A stretch of DNA of 37,013 nucleotides from Candidatus Parcubacteria bacterium (GCA_003599625.1 QZIU01000022.1:1-37013), one strand, 5' to 3'; positions 1 through 9,718 are shown, counted from the first letter of the stretch. Numbers and translations: made by a program. Notes: generated by a model not told the origin, from the letters alone.

Positions 1-138
1 CATGCGATATCCGCAGCCTTAGGGAAGAGATCGACCTTGAGGCTCATTTCCCTGAGACGGGGGAGTCATTTGGGGCTCATTATGTATGGGAGGAGACTGT
101 CCCTTGCTTTTTTCCAGCTTTGATATATAATATGGCAA

Positions 139-363
139 ATGTCTCTTAGCTCGATAATTTCCATATTTCAGATTGTCGTCAGCGGGATTCTTATAGTTTC
201 CGTTCTGCTCCAGCAAAGAGGCAGCTCTCTTGGCTCTTCTTTCGGCGGTGTCGGCGCTTCGTATCACACCAGGAGAGGTTTCGAGAAATTGCTATTCGCT
301 TCAACGATCATTTTTGGCATTTTGTTCGTCATATCTACTATCGCTTCCCTGCTCATAAAATAA
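139..363 (+). CDS. secG: Preprotein translocase subunit SecG
   Basis: 74 aa, two hydrophobic segments, VLLQQRGSSLGSSFGG motif typical of SecG. Confidence 0.88.
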   Translation: MSLSSIISIFQIVVSGILIVSVLLQQRGSSLGSSFGGVGASYHTRRGFEKLLFASTIIFGILFVISTIASLLIK

Positions 364-398
364 CCGGCCCGGGCCATAGCGACCGCCAACTAACTCTT

Positions 399-2162
399 GT
401 GGAAAAAGTCATCAAGATTCTAAAAAAAAGAATTGCGCTTCCGAGTCTGGAAGAAGTCGTTTTCGTCCTCCGGAAGATGCTGCTTTGGGAGAAACTCCTT
501 TTTCTTTTTTTGGCGGTGTCTTTTGCCGCGGCTTCCTTGTCCATAATCTGGAAGCTCAACAATAATCTTATGGTCGATGTCCCGGCCCGCAGCGGAAGTT
601 TGACGGAGGGGATCATCGGCACGCCGCGCTTCATCAATCCGGTTCTGGCCATATCGGACGCGGACAGAGACCTTATCGCGCTGACATACTCAGGCCTGCT
701 AAGGCCGGACAATGACGGAGAACTGATCAAGGATATGGCGGAAAATTACGAGATCTCCGCGGACGGCTTGACTTACACATTCACATTGAAAGAAAAACTA
801 TACTGGCCGGACGGCGAACCCATTACCGCCGACGATGTTGTTTTCACTATTCAGAGATTGAAAGACCCCGCCATGAAGAGTCCGAAAAGAGGAAGCTGGG
901 AAGGCGTTGAGGTGGAGAAAACGAGCGACAAGACAATCCGTTTCTCCCTAAAGAAACCATACGCCCCGTTTCTGGAAAACGCGACCATCGGCATAATCCC
1001 CAATCATGTTTGGAAAGACATCTCCGTCGAGCAAATGGCCTCCAGCGAGATGAACATCAAACCTATGGGCTCCGGTCCGTATAAGATTGCCAAGATCAAA
1101 AGAAATTCTCTTGGCATAATAGTTTCTTACGAACTGTCGGCGAACAATAATTTCGCTCTCGGGAAACCAAATTTAAAGAAAATTGTTTTAAAATTTTACC
1201 CATCGGAAAAAGAACTGCTGTCAGCCTATCAAAAAGGAGAAGTAGAAAGCATGAATGCCATAACCCCTCAAGTTTTGGAAAAAATAAAAACGGAAAACAG
1301 CGAAATCAAGTCCTTGAACCTGCCGAGAGTTTTCGGCGTTTTCTTCAACCAAAACAGCGCTCAAGTATTGGCCAGGAAGGAGGTTCGCCAAGCTCTGAAC
1401 ATGGCGGTTGATCGCGAGAAAATAATAGATCGAGTCTTTAAGGGTTACGGAAGCGGACTTGCTTACGCCCTTCCCCAAGGCACTTTTGGAGCAATCGCCC
1501 CCGACCTTGCGACCGGGGAGGAAAAAGCCCAGGTGGAAAAAGCCAAACACTTACTTGAAGAAAATGGCTGGAAAATGAATAATGAAGGAAAAGTTCTGGA
1601 GAAAAAAGCCGGGAAAGAGCTTTATAAACTGTCATTCTCCATTTCTACTTCCGATAGTCCGGAACTCAAGGAAACGGCTTACCTTCTTAAGGAAATGTGG
1701 GAGGAGATCGGCGCCAAGGTGGAAGTAAAGATATTCGAGATCGGCGACCTCAATCAGAGCGTAATCAGACCGAGAAAGTACGAAACGCTGCTCTTCGGGC
1801 AAATAGTCGGAAGAGATCCGGATCTTTTCGCCTTTTGGCATTCCTCCCAAAGAAACGACCCCGGACTCAATGTCGCCCTTTACGCGAATATCAAAGCCGA
1901 CCGGCTGTTGGAAGAAGCGCGCGCCACGCAGGATCCGGCGGAGCGGAGCAAACAGTATGAAGACTTCCAAAAAGAAGTGGCCGGCGACATTCCCGCGATC
2001 TTCCTGTTTTCCCCAAAATTCATTTACATTTTGCCCAAATCGTTAAAAGGAGACGATGACATGGAAAACGCGACGGTTCCCTCGGAAAGATTCGCTTCCA
2101 TTTATAAATGGCACAAGGAAACCGACAAAGTTTGGAAGATATTTGCGAAAGAGACAAATTAA
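399..2162 (+). CDS. ABC transporter substrate-binding protein, peptide/family 5 (SBP_bac_5)
   Basis: N-terminal TM; LTYSGLLRPDNDG..., ADDVVFTIQRLKDP, VRQALNMAVDREKI motifs. Confidence 0.88.
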   Translation: MEKVIKILKKRIALPSLEEVVFVLRKMLLWEKLLFLFLAVSFAAASLSIIWKLNNNLMVDVPARSGSLTEGIIGTPRFINPVLAISDADRDLIALTYSGLLRPDNDGELIKDMAENYEISADGLTYTFTLKEKLYWPDGEPITADDVVFTIQRLKDPAMKSPKRGSWEGVEVEKTSDKTIRFSLKKPYAPFLENATIGIIPNHVWKDISVEQMASSEMNIKPMGSGPYKIAKIKRNSLGIIVSYELSANNNFALGKPNLKKIVLKFYPSEKELLSAYQKGEVESMNAITPQVLEKIKTENSEIKSLNLPRVFGVFFNQNSAQVLARKEVRQALNMAVDREKIIDRVFKGYGSGLAYALPQGTFGAIAPDLATGEEKAQVEKAKHLLEENGWKMNNEGKVLEKKAGKELYKLSFSISTSDSPELKETAYLLKEMWEEIGAKVEVKIFEIGDLNQSVIRPRKYETLLFGQIVGRDPDLFAFWHSSQRNDPGLNVALYANIKADRLLEEARATQDPAERSKQYEDFQKEVAGDIPAIFLFSPKFIYILPKSLKGDDDMENATVPSERFASIYKWHKETDKVWKIFAKETN

Positions 2163-2197
2163 TTTTAAAGTCAAAGCTCAAAACTTAAGACTCCTGC

Positions 2198-2279
2198 GCT
2201 GGAGTGGTGGAATTGGCAGACACGCACGGTTCAGGGCCGTGTGCCGCAAGGCATGAGGGTTCAAGTCCCTCCTCCAGCA
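2198..2279 (+). tRNA. tRNA-Leu (anticodon CAG)
   Basis: Acceptor GCTGGAG/CTCCAGC, class II variable arm, anticodon stem ACGGT-tCAGg-GCCGT, GGTTCAAGTCC T-loop; CCA not encoded. Confidence 0.93.
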
Positions 2280-2347
2280 TTAGTTTTTAAACTCTCAGGT
2301 CGTAAAAACTTGGTTTAAAACTACATTATTAGATTATTAATTAACAT

Positions 2348-4054
2348 ATGGAAAAAACACATGCAGAAAAAATCCGCAGAGACAGGAAGTCTTTGCCGGT
2401 AAAGATCATTCCGCTCGGAGGAGTGGAGGAAATAGGTCGGAACATGACTGTCGTCGAATATGGCAACGACATAGTCATCATAGACGCGGGAATCCAATTC
2501 CCGGAAGAAGAAACGCCCGGAATAGACTACATCATTCCCAATACCGCCTATTTGGAAAAAAATAAAGATAAGATCAGAGGCATTGTCATCAGTCACGGAC
2601 ACATAGATCATATCGGGGCAATCCCCTATTTCATCGAAAAGCTTGGGATGCCTACCATCTATGCCACGAAGTTCGCCAAAGCGATGATCCTCAAGAGGCA
2701 GGATGAATTTCCGCATAAACCGAAGATAAAAATCGAAGAAGTTTCTTCCGAAAACTCGGTAAAATTGGGCCAATTAAAAGCTCGGTTCTTCGATATCACG
2801 CACACCATCCCCGATTCCATCGGCATAATCATAGAAACGCCGTACGGGAACATCATTTACCCGGGCGACTTCAGGATCGATCTGGACTTAAAAGGCAAAC
2901 CCGTCAACACAGAGCCTTACGAGAAGCTTGGGAAGGAGAACAATCTCGCGCTTCTTCTTGAAAGCACGAATGCGGAAACGCCCGGTTTCTCCATTCCTGA
3001 AGCCGTGGTGCACAGGAACATAGAGAAAATAATTACCGAAGCCAAGGGTCGGGTCGTAAGCGGAATGTTCTCGTCTCTCCTTGAAAGAGCGGTCGAGATC
3101 ATCAATATTTCCGAGAAACTCGGGAAAAAAGTGGTTATTGACGGCTACAGCATGAAGGCCGGAATCGAGATCATCAAAGAACTCGGTTTCTATAAGCCAA
3201 AGAGGGATGTCATTATTCCGGCCGAGCGGATAAACGATTACCCGCCGGCGAAAGTCGTCGTGATCTGCACCGGTTCCCAGGGCGAGGAAAACGCGGCCCT
3301 GATGAGGATCGCCAGCAAGAGGCATAAGCACATCAAATTGCAACCCGGAGATACCGTCATTCTTTCATCTTCCGTTATTCCCGGAAACGAAAAAAGCATC
3401 CAGAACTTGAAAGACAACCTGGCCAGGCAAGGAGCCAAAATCATCCACTATAGAGTGGCGGATGTTCACGCCAGCGGACACGCGTGCCAGGAAGACCTTA
3501 AACTTATGGTAAAGATGATCAAGCCGAAATATCTGATCCCGGTACACGGCCACTACTTCATGCTTAAGACGAATGCCGATGTGGCGGAATCCATGGGCAT
3601 GCCGAAAGAAAACATCGTCGTGCCTTTCAACAACGGCATCATTATCGAGGCTGATGGCGAAAGAATCCAGATGCTCAAAGAAAGTGTTCCGGCCAATTAT
3701 GTGATGGTGGACGGCTTGGGTGTCGGAGACGTGAAAGAAGTCGTCTTAAGAGACAGGCAAATGCTTTCTCAGGACGGCATCTTCGTCATGATCACGGTCA
3801 TAGATTCTCAGACGGGCAAAGTCAGGAACTCTCCCGATATCATTTCAAGAGGGTTTATCTACCTGAGAGAATCCCAGGAACTCCTGAGAGCGACCAGACA
3901 CCTGATCAGAAAAACAGTGGAGGAAGCCACCGGCAAAATGCACCCGATAAACATGGACTATGTGAAGGAAAATCTCAAAGAAAAGATCGGCAAATTCCTC
4001 TTCCAGAAAACAAGACGAAGACCGATGGTACTCCCCGTGATAATCGAAGTATAA
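2348..4054 (+). CDS. rnj: Ribonuclease J (metallo-beta-lactamase/beta-CASP)
   Basis: PLGGVEEIGRNMTVVEY, SHGHIDHIGAIPY, PVHGHYFMLKTNADVAESMG, beta-CASP region; 568 aa. Confidence 0.95.
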   Translation: MEKTHAEKIRRDRKSLPVKIIPLGGVEEIGRNMTVVEYGNDIVIIDAGIQFPEEETPGIDYIIPNTAYLEKNKDKIRGIVISHGHIDHIGAIPYFIEKLGMPTIYATKFAKAMILKRQDEFPHKPKIKIEEVSSENSVKLGQLKARFFDITHTIPDSIGIIIETPYGNIIYPGDFRIDLDLKGKPVNTEPYEKLGKENNLALLLESTNAETPGFSIPEAVVHRNIEKIITEAKGRVVSGMFSSLLERAVEIINISEKLGKKVVIDGYSMKAGIEIIKELGFYKPKRDVIIPAERINDYPPAKVVVICTGSQGEENAALMRIASKRHKHIKLQPGDTVILSSSVIPGNEKSIQNLKDNLARQGAKIIHYRVADVHASGHACQEDLKLMVKMIKPKYLIPVHGHYFMLKTNADVAESMGMPKENIVVPFNNGIIIEADGERIQMLKESVPANYVMVDGLGVGDVKEVVLRDRQMLSQDGIFVMITVIDSQTGKVRNSPDIISRGFIYLRESQELLRATRHLIRKTVEEATGKMHPINMDYVKENLKEKIGKFLFQKTRRRPMVLPVIIEV

Positions 4055-4055
4055 C

Positions 4056-4739
4056 CTATTGGCTTAATTTAATAGACCCGCCTTGCGATGCGTCTATATT
4101 GCCGTCGTCGTTGTAGTAAGTACTCACGCCTGAGGAACAAGTTTCCACGCCGTCCGTCGGATAAGTTTTGCCTCCCGACCAATCGGTCTTGTGACAAACC
4201 TTGTTCCTCCAACGGAAAACGTATTCCGTTGCCGTAACATCGGCTATATCGGAAGAACTCACGGTGACGGAAATTTTTTGCGTGGAAGGATCATCGTTGG
4301 AGGAATTATAGGTTGACTCTATGTCTTTGTTCGAATCGCGACTGGCGTTATCTATCGAGAAATACCTTGTATAAGTTATGCCCCCTACGCTCACAATCTC
4401 ATCTCCGGATTGCAAAATCCATTTCCCGTCGCTTTGACTCGGATAGTAATGATTGGACGAACCTTTGCTTGTGACGGGATCACCCGAGCCGTCCGGCGGC
4501 TTGTACAAATTGAGCCAGTTTTCCGCGGCCACCGTTCTGACCGCCTCAAAAGTCTCTTCGGCTAATTTTAACGCTGAATCTCTCTCTCCCGCCGTTTTAT
4601 TGCTTCGCAAACTGACGAAAATCGTTTGAGAACCGATTGTTATAACCACAGCCAAAACAGCAATGACTATGATTATCTCCAGCAAGAGCATTCCTTTATT
4701 AAGTTTTGAATTTTGGGTTGCAGTTTTGAATTTTGACAT
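4056..4739 (-). CDS. Type IV prepilin-like protein (N-terminal methylation motif)
   Basis: KGMLLLEIIIVIAVLAVVITIGSQTIF class III signal; 227 aa. Confidence 0.8.
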   Translation of the reverse strand: MSKFKTATQNSKLNKGMLLLEIIIVIAVLAVVITIGSQTIFVSLRSNKTAGERDSALKLAEETFEAVRTVAAENWLNLYKPPDGSGDPVTSKGSSNHYYPSQSDGKWILQSGDEIVSVGGITYTRYFSIDNASRDSNKDIESTYNSSNDDPSTQKISVTVSSSDIADVTATEYVFRWRNKVCHKTDWSGGKTYPTDGVETCSSGVSTYYNDDGNIDASQGGSIKLSQ

Positions 4740-4761
4740 TTGAGTTTTGAGTTTTGAGTTT

Positions 4762-5025
4762 TTAATATACCGTTCCCGCCGGCGTAACAGTTACCGTTTT
4801 GGAAATTCCGTCGGAGTTTGAAATGGACACGGTGGTTGTGGCCGCCGTCGCGCCGGTTATTTTACCAAAAATTATATCGACCGTGTCGGCGGGAGCGGTG
4901 AAATAAATTCCGCCCGGTAAATATACGTTGTTTGTGATCGTTTTTTCCGCGTCATTGTAATCGCTAGGCGTGGAAAAGAATTCATAGTAATCATCCTGCC
5001 CATTCACGAAATGCAAGCCCCATTT
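4762..5025 (-). pseudogene. C-terminal remnant of a prepilin-like protein, no N-terminal methylation segment
   Basis: Pilin-like tail HFVNGQDDYYEFFSTPSDYNDAEKTITNNVYLPGGIYF...; coding continues upstream only in another frame (RDDWTVEG | KWGLHFVNG) if one base is restored in the A-run at 5023-5025. Confidence 0.55.
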
Positions 5026-5063
5026 CCTTCGACAGTCCAGTCATCGCGTTTGTCCTGGCTTCT

Positions 5064-5696
5064 TTAAGTGGCGCTTATGCTTCCGTCGGTATCCATAAAT
5101 CCTTTGAGTCCGATGTGTTCATACACATCATTTACATCCGTCATCTCCAAATTTCTTAAAAGAATAAAATGAGCGGTGTTATCTGAATCGGCTAAGGAGT
5201 TTCTTGCCAACTCTTCTATGGTAAAAGTTGATCCGACCGGTTTTTTATATAAATTTCCAAACTTCACATCCTTGTCCGTGGACATAAGGACAAGCTCATT
5301 CGTCCATTTCCATTCGCCTTTTTCTATTTTTTTGCCTACCGCCATGGATATAGGGACTTTGAGCAAGGATGCTGGATAGAATTCTGCGTCTTTGCTTATA
5401 GCAATGTTCGATCCCGTGGGTAAATATTCGAAATAAACCGAAACATTCGGATCGGCTTCGTATTTGTCGTTCAGATAATCCCTAAGAGGCTGGAAGTTGA
5501 CGATCAAATCTTCCTGACGAACAAACTTCCTTGCCGGATTCAGGAATTTGAATTCATCCTCTGTGGTTTTAGAGGGCGTTGATTTTAAAAAATAAGTAAA
5601 AAAGTTGCTTAGAAGCAAAAACAGAATGAGTAGATACAAAAAATAAATTGCTTTATCGCGTTTTGTTTTCACCTCCTGCCCATTCTTTCTTTTCAT
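5064..5696 (-). pseudogene. Class A beta-lactamase-like serine hydrolase, C-terminally truncated
   Basis: N-terminal TM, YPASLLKVP (SxxK) and SDN motif (LADSDNTAHF), but stops before a KTG region at MDTDGSISAT*. Confidence 0.65.
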
Positions 5697-5772
5697 ATCA
5701 TTCCTATTATACAACAGTCAAAAAATTTTGCCTGTGGAAAACTGAAATATCGATCTGTCGAGCGCAATCCAA

Positions 5773-6099
5773 TCAGAAACCGAAGAGTTGTTTTAATTTG
5801 TTATTGACTTTTTCCATATGCTGATCCTCCAAGGAACCAAGCTCCCCGATCACGATCTTTTTTTGCAAGGTCGCAATTTTGTTTACTTTGATAGTGGAAA
5901 ATATTTTGAGTCCGTTTTGACTGGACGGTTTAACTGGCACGTCAAAATCCATAATCTTTTTTTGTTTTATGGAAGAAAGAAAAATCACGACGCAATCTTC
6001 CCCCTTTTTTTCATTATGAAGCACCAAAGCCGGCCTGACTTTTTGGCCCGACAAGTCCGTGAAAGGGAAAGGTATCAGCACAATGTCTCCCCTAGACAT
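5773..6099 (-). CDS. MazF/PemK-family toxin
   Basis: MSRGDIVLIPFPFTDLSGQKVRPALVL... FLSSI motif; follows and slightly overlaps antitoxin-like ORF. Confidence 0.85.
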   Translation of the reverse strand: MSRGDIVLIPFPFTDLSGQKVRPALVLHNEKKGEDCVVIFLSSIKQKKIMDFDVPVKPSSQNGLKIFSTIKVNKIATLQKKIVIGELGSLEDQHMEKVNNKLKQLFGF

Positions 6100-6343
6100 A
6101 TTTTTTCTTTATATCTTTGATCGTATAAAGATCAGGTTCAGATTTGAAAAAATCAAAACTTTCAGAATACGCGTTTATATTGGTTATATCGCTTAAATCC
6201 TTGTTATACGCGCGCGGAAACCGGATCAGCAAAGCTTCCGCCGAATTGCGTCTGCCTATGGCAAAAACCTCTCCGTGATATTTAACGCGATCTACCATTT
6301 CACTTATTCGCTTTCGCACTTTTGTAGTTGTAATTATTTTCAT
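6092..6343 (-). CDS. Putative antitoxin of the MazF/PemK-like module (Phd/YefM-like)
   Basis: Start at internal ATG (MKIITTTKVRKRISEMVDRVKYHGEVFAIGRRNSAEALLI...); overlaps toxin start by 8 bp. Confidence 0.7.
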   Translation of the reverse strand: MKIITTTKVRKRISEMVDRVKYHGEVFAIGRRNSAEALLIRFPRAYNKDLSDITNINAYSESFDFFKSEPDLYTIKDIKKKYV

Positions 6344-6352
6344 TTGATTTAA

Positions 6353-6369
6353 TTGTACAAGTTGTACAA
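6353..6369. promoter_or_regulatory. Candidate antitoxin operator: two palindromic TTGTACAA octamers
   Basis: TTGTACAA-G-TTGTACAA, 9 bp upstream of proposed antitoxin ATG. Confidence 0.5.
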
Positions 6370-6520
6370 AATAAAGCAACCATCCGTCATTTTCAACAAC
6401 CAACTTCAGATCAAAGGACACTATTGCAATCTAATTAAACTCGGCGGCTCTCTTGACTGTTACAAATACCTTGATAATATAATTATATTACGACGAAGGG
6501 GGGGGCGAAAGGAGAAATAC

Positions 6521-7066
6521 CTAAGCCGACCCCTTCTTTTTTTGTCTGCCTATCTTTGCCTGTATTGCTGGTTTGGAAAGATCGTCATAGTACATTCTGT
6601 CTATGGAGTAATATAATGATGATGCCCTACTTTTATCCGGAAATAGCAATTTAACAAGTTTTTTCTCCTCGATTAAAAACCTGACCAGCCTGTGATAATC
6701 TCCGTCTCCGGAAACCAGAATTATTCCGTTAAAACTTTCATTTCGATATAGGCGCAACATAACTTCAAAAATTATTTCCGTATCTACATTTCCCTTCTTC
6801 TTGCTTATCATACTGGGATGATGTTCGCGAAATTTCAAAATAAAACCCGCCTTCTGTATCTTTTCATACAAATCATTGTACATAGCGTCCGGGTAACCAA
6901 GACAATAATGCGCTTCGCCAACATTGTATTTTTCGCGCAGATAAACGCGCAGGCGCGCTAAGTCAACCTCCCATGGCAAATCAGGGTGTTTGGTTGTGGC
7001 TAAATACAAATTCTGTCCGTCAATGTACGCTATATTATTTTCTTTTTTGTTTGAAAATTGGTTCAT
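6521..7066 (-). CDS. NYN domain (LabA/DUF88-like) putative ribonuclease
   Basis: AYIDGQNLYLAT, GNVDTEIIFEVMLR, ILVSGDGDYHRLVRFLIE motifs. Confidence 0.85.
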   Translation of the reverse strand: MNQFSNKKENNIAYIDGQNLYLATTKHPDLPWEVDLARLRVYLREKYNVGEAHYCLGYPDAMYNDLYEKIQKAGFILKFREHHPSMISKKKGNVDTEIIFEVMLRLYRNESFNGIILVSGDGDYHRLVRFLIEEKKLVKLLFPDKSRASSLYYSIDRMYYDDLSKPAIQAKIGRQKKKGSA

Positions 7067-7150
7067 TGATTCGAATTATATATCTTTATTTAATGCCTGA
7101 AAAGAAAATAATAATTTTGAAACAGCCTAAATAAATGCTAGGATGAGAAC

Positions 7151-8176
7151 ATGAAAAAAGAGGACAAAATAAAAGAAGCGGAGTCAAAAAACATAATCCT
7201 GACGGGTATGCGTCCGACCGGCGTGCTTCATCTGGGCCACTATTTCGGCGTCGTTCCGGAGATATTAAGAATGCAAAAAATAGCCGACACCCTGCTTGTA
7301 ATGATCGCGGATGTGCATGCTCTTACAACTTTGGAAGACAGCGCCAATCTGAAAAAAAACTCGCTCATTCTCGCAAACACTTATTTGGCCTCCGGCATTG
7401 ATCCCGAAAAATCTATAATTTTTACCCAATCGCAAGTTCCCGAGCACGCGGAATTGTCTATTCTCCTCTCGATGGTCTCTCCCGTCCCCATGTTGGAATT
7501 AAACCCGACTTACAAAGAAATGAGAGAAGATCATCCGAAAAACAACAATTTAGGGCTGCTGGCTTATCCTGTCATGCAGGCGGCGGACATCTTGCTTTAT
7601 AAGGCGACTGGCGTGCCAATCGGCAAGGATCAGCTTCCCCATTTGGAATTAGCCAGGGAGATCGCCAGGAGATTCAACGCCAGAGTTGGAAAAATTTTCC
7701 CCGTGCCCAAACCATTGATTCAGGAGGAAACAAAAAAAATCCTCTCTCTGCAAAATCCCGAGAAAAAAATGTCCAAGTCGCATGAAGAAAAGAGCAGAAT
7801 TTCGCTTCTTGACTCTCCCGACATGATTCGAAGCAAATTCAAAGTAGCGGTCACTGATTCGGAAACGGAGATAGGGTTTGACGAAGAAAACAAGCCCGCA
7901 ATCTCCAACTTGCTGACTATTTACAGTTTATTTTCCGGAAGATCGATCGCCGAATTGGAAAAAGAATACGAAGGAAAAAATTATGCCGTCTTCAAAAAAG
8001 ATCTGGCCGAAGTTGCTGTTGAGTCTCTATCCCCCTTTCATGAAAAATACAAAGAACTCGAAGCTGACCCTGAACGAGTAAAAAGCATCCTAAGAAACGG
8101 GGCCCAAAAAGCGCGAGAGATAGCCGCAAAGACAATGGCGGAGGTTCAGGAGAAAGTAGGATTTTTAGATTGCTAG
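7151..8176 (+). CDS. trpS: Tryptophan--tRNA ligase
   Basis: TGMRPTGVLHLGHYFGV (HIGH-type), KKMSKSHEEKSRI (KMSKS), 341 aa. Confidence 0.96.
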   Translation: MKKEDKIKEAESKNIILTGMRPTGVLHLGHYFGVVPEILRMQKIADTLLVMIADVHALTTLEDSANLKKNSLILANTYLASGIDPEKSIIFTQSQVPEHAELSILLSMVSPVPMLELNPTYKEMREDHPKNNNLGLLAYPVMQAADILLYKATGVPIGKDQLPHLELAREIARRFNARVGKIFPVPKPLIQEETKKILSLQNPEKKMSKSHEEKSRISLLDSPDMIRSKFKVAVTDSETEIGFDEENKPAISNLLTIYSLFSGRSIAELEKEYEGKNYAVFKKDLAEVAVESLSPFHEKYKELEADPERVKSILRNGAQKAREIAAKTMAEVQEKVGFLDC

Positions 8177-8187
8177 CTCCGACTGGT

Positions 8188-8518
8188 CTAAAGGTATGAG
8201 TTTATAAGCAGCATATACTCATCAAAATCTTTCCGGTTTCTTTGAAACGAGTCCACAAAAAGATTCCTGTCAACTTTCTCATGTCCATGCACGAGAATGT
8301 TTCTTATCTTTGTCTTTATAAGTTCTTTATTTGTCGGACAGATAAGCAATATCATAATCGCTCTCCTCGTGAACCTTCCCTTTAACTCGAGAACCGAAAA
8401 GCAACACTAATTTGAGGCCGTATTTTTCGGCCATGTTTTTAATTTTTTCCCGCTTTTCCCTCGTAATTTCTATTACGAAACAATGATAGCACAAAAAGTC
8501 AATATTTAGAATTCCCAC
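8188..8518 (-). pseudogene. Decayed MntA-HepT-type module (nucleotidyltransferase N-terminus plus HepT C-terminus)
   Basis: MNT motif VLLFGSRVKGKVHEESDYDIAYL then stop at 8327; another frame continues to 8188 with KELIKTKIRNILVHGHEKVDRNLFVDSFQRNRKDFDEYMLLINSYL*. Confidence 0.6.
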
Positions 8519-9003
8519 TCTTTCTCGTCGAATTTGATCTCCGTTACTTGCCCAAACCTTTCAAGCATCGAGCTTTGGATGCCTTCGCCCAAAGCTTCAT
8601 CGGCCATGGGATAAAGAATATTGTCTTCTTTGAAAATGTGTTCCTGGAGCAACTCGCAATAGCCCCGCGCGTTTTTACACAGATCGCCGATATCATTGCG
8701 AGCAAACGCGTCTTCCGCGTCTTTTACGAAGGACCTGCCGATGTCATGCTCGTAGAGCATTTGCTTGACAGGGTTGCAATGCTGAAGCACGCCATCCTTG
8801 CTCAACTCGAAAAACAAAATATCCTCTTCCTTGGCATGATGGAACCTGTCGGCGTATTCTTTTATAAACCTTATGGCCTTTTCGAAAAACTGCTTGTCCA
8901 AATTCTTCCTTGTCTCAAGTAATCCAACCTCTTTCGAAAGAATATCTATTACCTTGAGAATATTGACATGCTCATCCGATAAAATTGTTGTGGGTTTGTT
9001 CAT
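8506..9003 (-). CDS. Hemerythrin-like (HHE) cation-binding domain protein
   Basis: LSDEHVNILKVID, FHHAKEEDILFFEL, LLQEHIFKEDNILYPMAD. Confidence 0.85.
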   Translation of the reverse strand: MNKPTTILSDEHVNILKVIDILSKEVGLLETRKNLDKQFFEKAIRFIKEYADRFHHAKEEDILFFELSKDGVLQHCNPVKQMLYEHDIGRSFVKDAEDAFARNDIGDLCKNARGYCELLQEHIFKEDNILYPMADEALGEGIQSSMLERFGQVTEIKFDEKEWEF

Positions 9004-9023
9004 AAGCCGATTATAGCTCAATT

Positions 9024-9554
9024 TTATCTCAAAGGAAAACTCATCCTTACCCTGCCAACTTCATACGGCTCGCGGGAATGCGAAATACTGATTCCCGCTT
9101 TCTTGTATGTTTCTCTTATCTTCTTGGCCAGTCTGACCGCCAATTGATTCTCGGTGGTGGCAACCCTGAAGCGATTCTTTCTTCTGGTAAGAGAGATTAT
9201 TCTGTCCTGCGGATCCCTGAGCTCCGCTTCCCTGCCAAAGCTTCTTACAAGATTCACAATTTCCTGATGATATTCTTTCGGCACATCGTCTAAAATTATT
9301 TCCCCTTCGAAAAGGCCATGAGTGATCATGTAACAAGCGGGGCAAATGCCAAATTTCACCCCTTTTCTTTCTCCGATTCTCAGCTCCTCCACCGCCTTGC
9401 TCCCGGGATGATGCCATTCTTTTTTGAAGCGCACATTGCGGCATCTTTTGCAAACCCAAAGGCCTTCTAACGCTTTGCCGTACTCCTCCCTCTTTATTTG
9501 GCCATGAAGCAATGGCAGCTTTATTACATTCTTTTTTCGAAAAATTTGTGACAT
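9024..9554 (-). CDS. NMD3-like/BCAM0308-like zinc-ribbon protein
   Basis: CxxC pairs (VCKRCRN, ICPACYM) and NMD3-like C-terminal region. Confidence 0.55.
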   Translation of the reverse strand: MSQIFRKKNVIKLPLLHGQIKREEYGKALEGLWVCKRCRNVRFKKEWHHPGSKAVEELRIGERKGVKFGICPACYMITHGLFEGEIILDDVPKEYHQEIVNLVRSFGREAELRDPQDRIISLTRRKNRFRVATTENQLAVRLAKKIRETYKKAGISISHSREPYEVGRVRMSFPLR

Positions 9555-9611
9555 CGTGTTTAACTCAAAACTCCAAAGTCAGAGCTCAAAACTAGGCAAA
9601 ACATAAGGCAT

Positions 9612-9714
9612 AAAAGCGCAAGGAACAAATTTTGCAAATCCTAGGTGGGGGCGGCCAAGCGAGTCTTCGAGCTTGGGGTTAAGGGATTTGCAAAACTTAG
9701 TTCCTGAAGCTTTT
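9612..9714. repeat. Long imperfect inverted repeat (~30 nt arms) with nested inner hairpin
   Basis: AAAAGCGCAAGGAACAAATTTTGCAAATCC ... GGATTTGCAAAACTTAGTTCCTGAAGCTTTT; inner CCAAGCGAGTCTTCGAGCTTGG. Confidence 0.75.
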
Positions 9715-9718
9715 ATGA

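Noticed and set aside
1-120. Possible 3' half of SRP (4.5S) RNA upstream of secG (GCAGCCTTAGGG...CCTGAGACGGGGGAG)
   Set aside because: Only a short resemblance to the conserved GCAGCC of SRP domain IV; the 5' half is outside the window, so it cannot be supported. An Infernal search with upstream sequence would decide.
6498-6505. G8 homopolymer as phase-variation switch
   Set aside because: Lies in non-coding sequence downstream of the NYN gene; no gene would be switched by slippage there.
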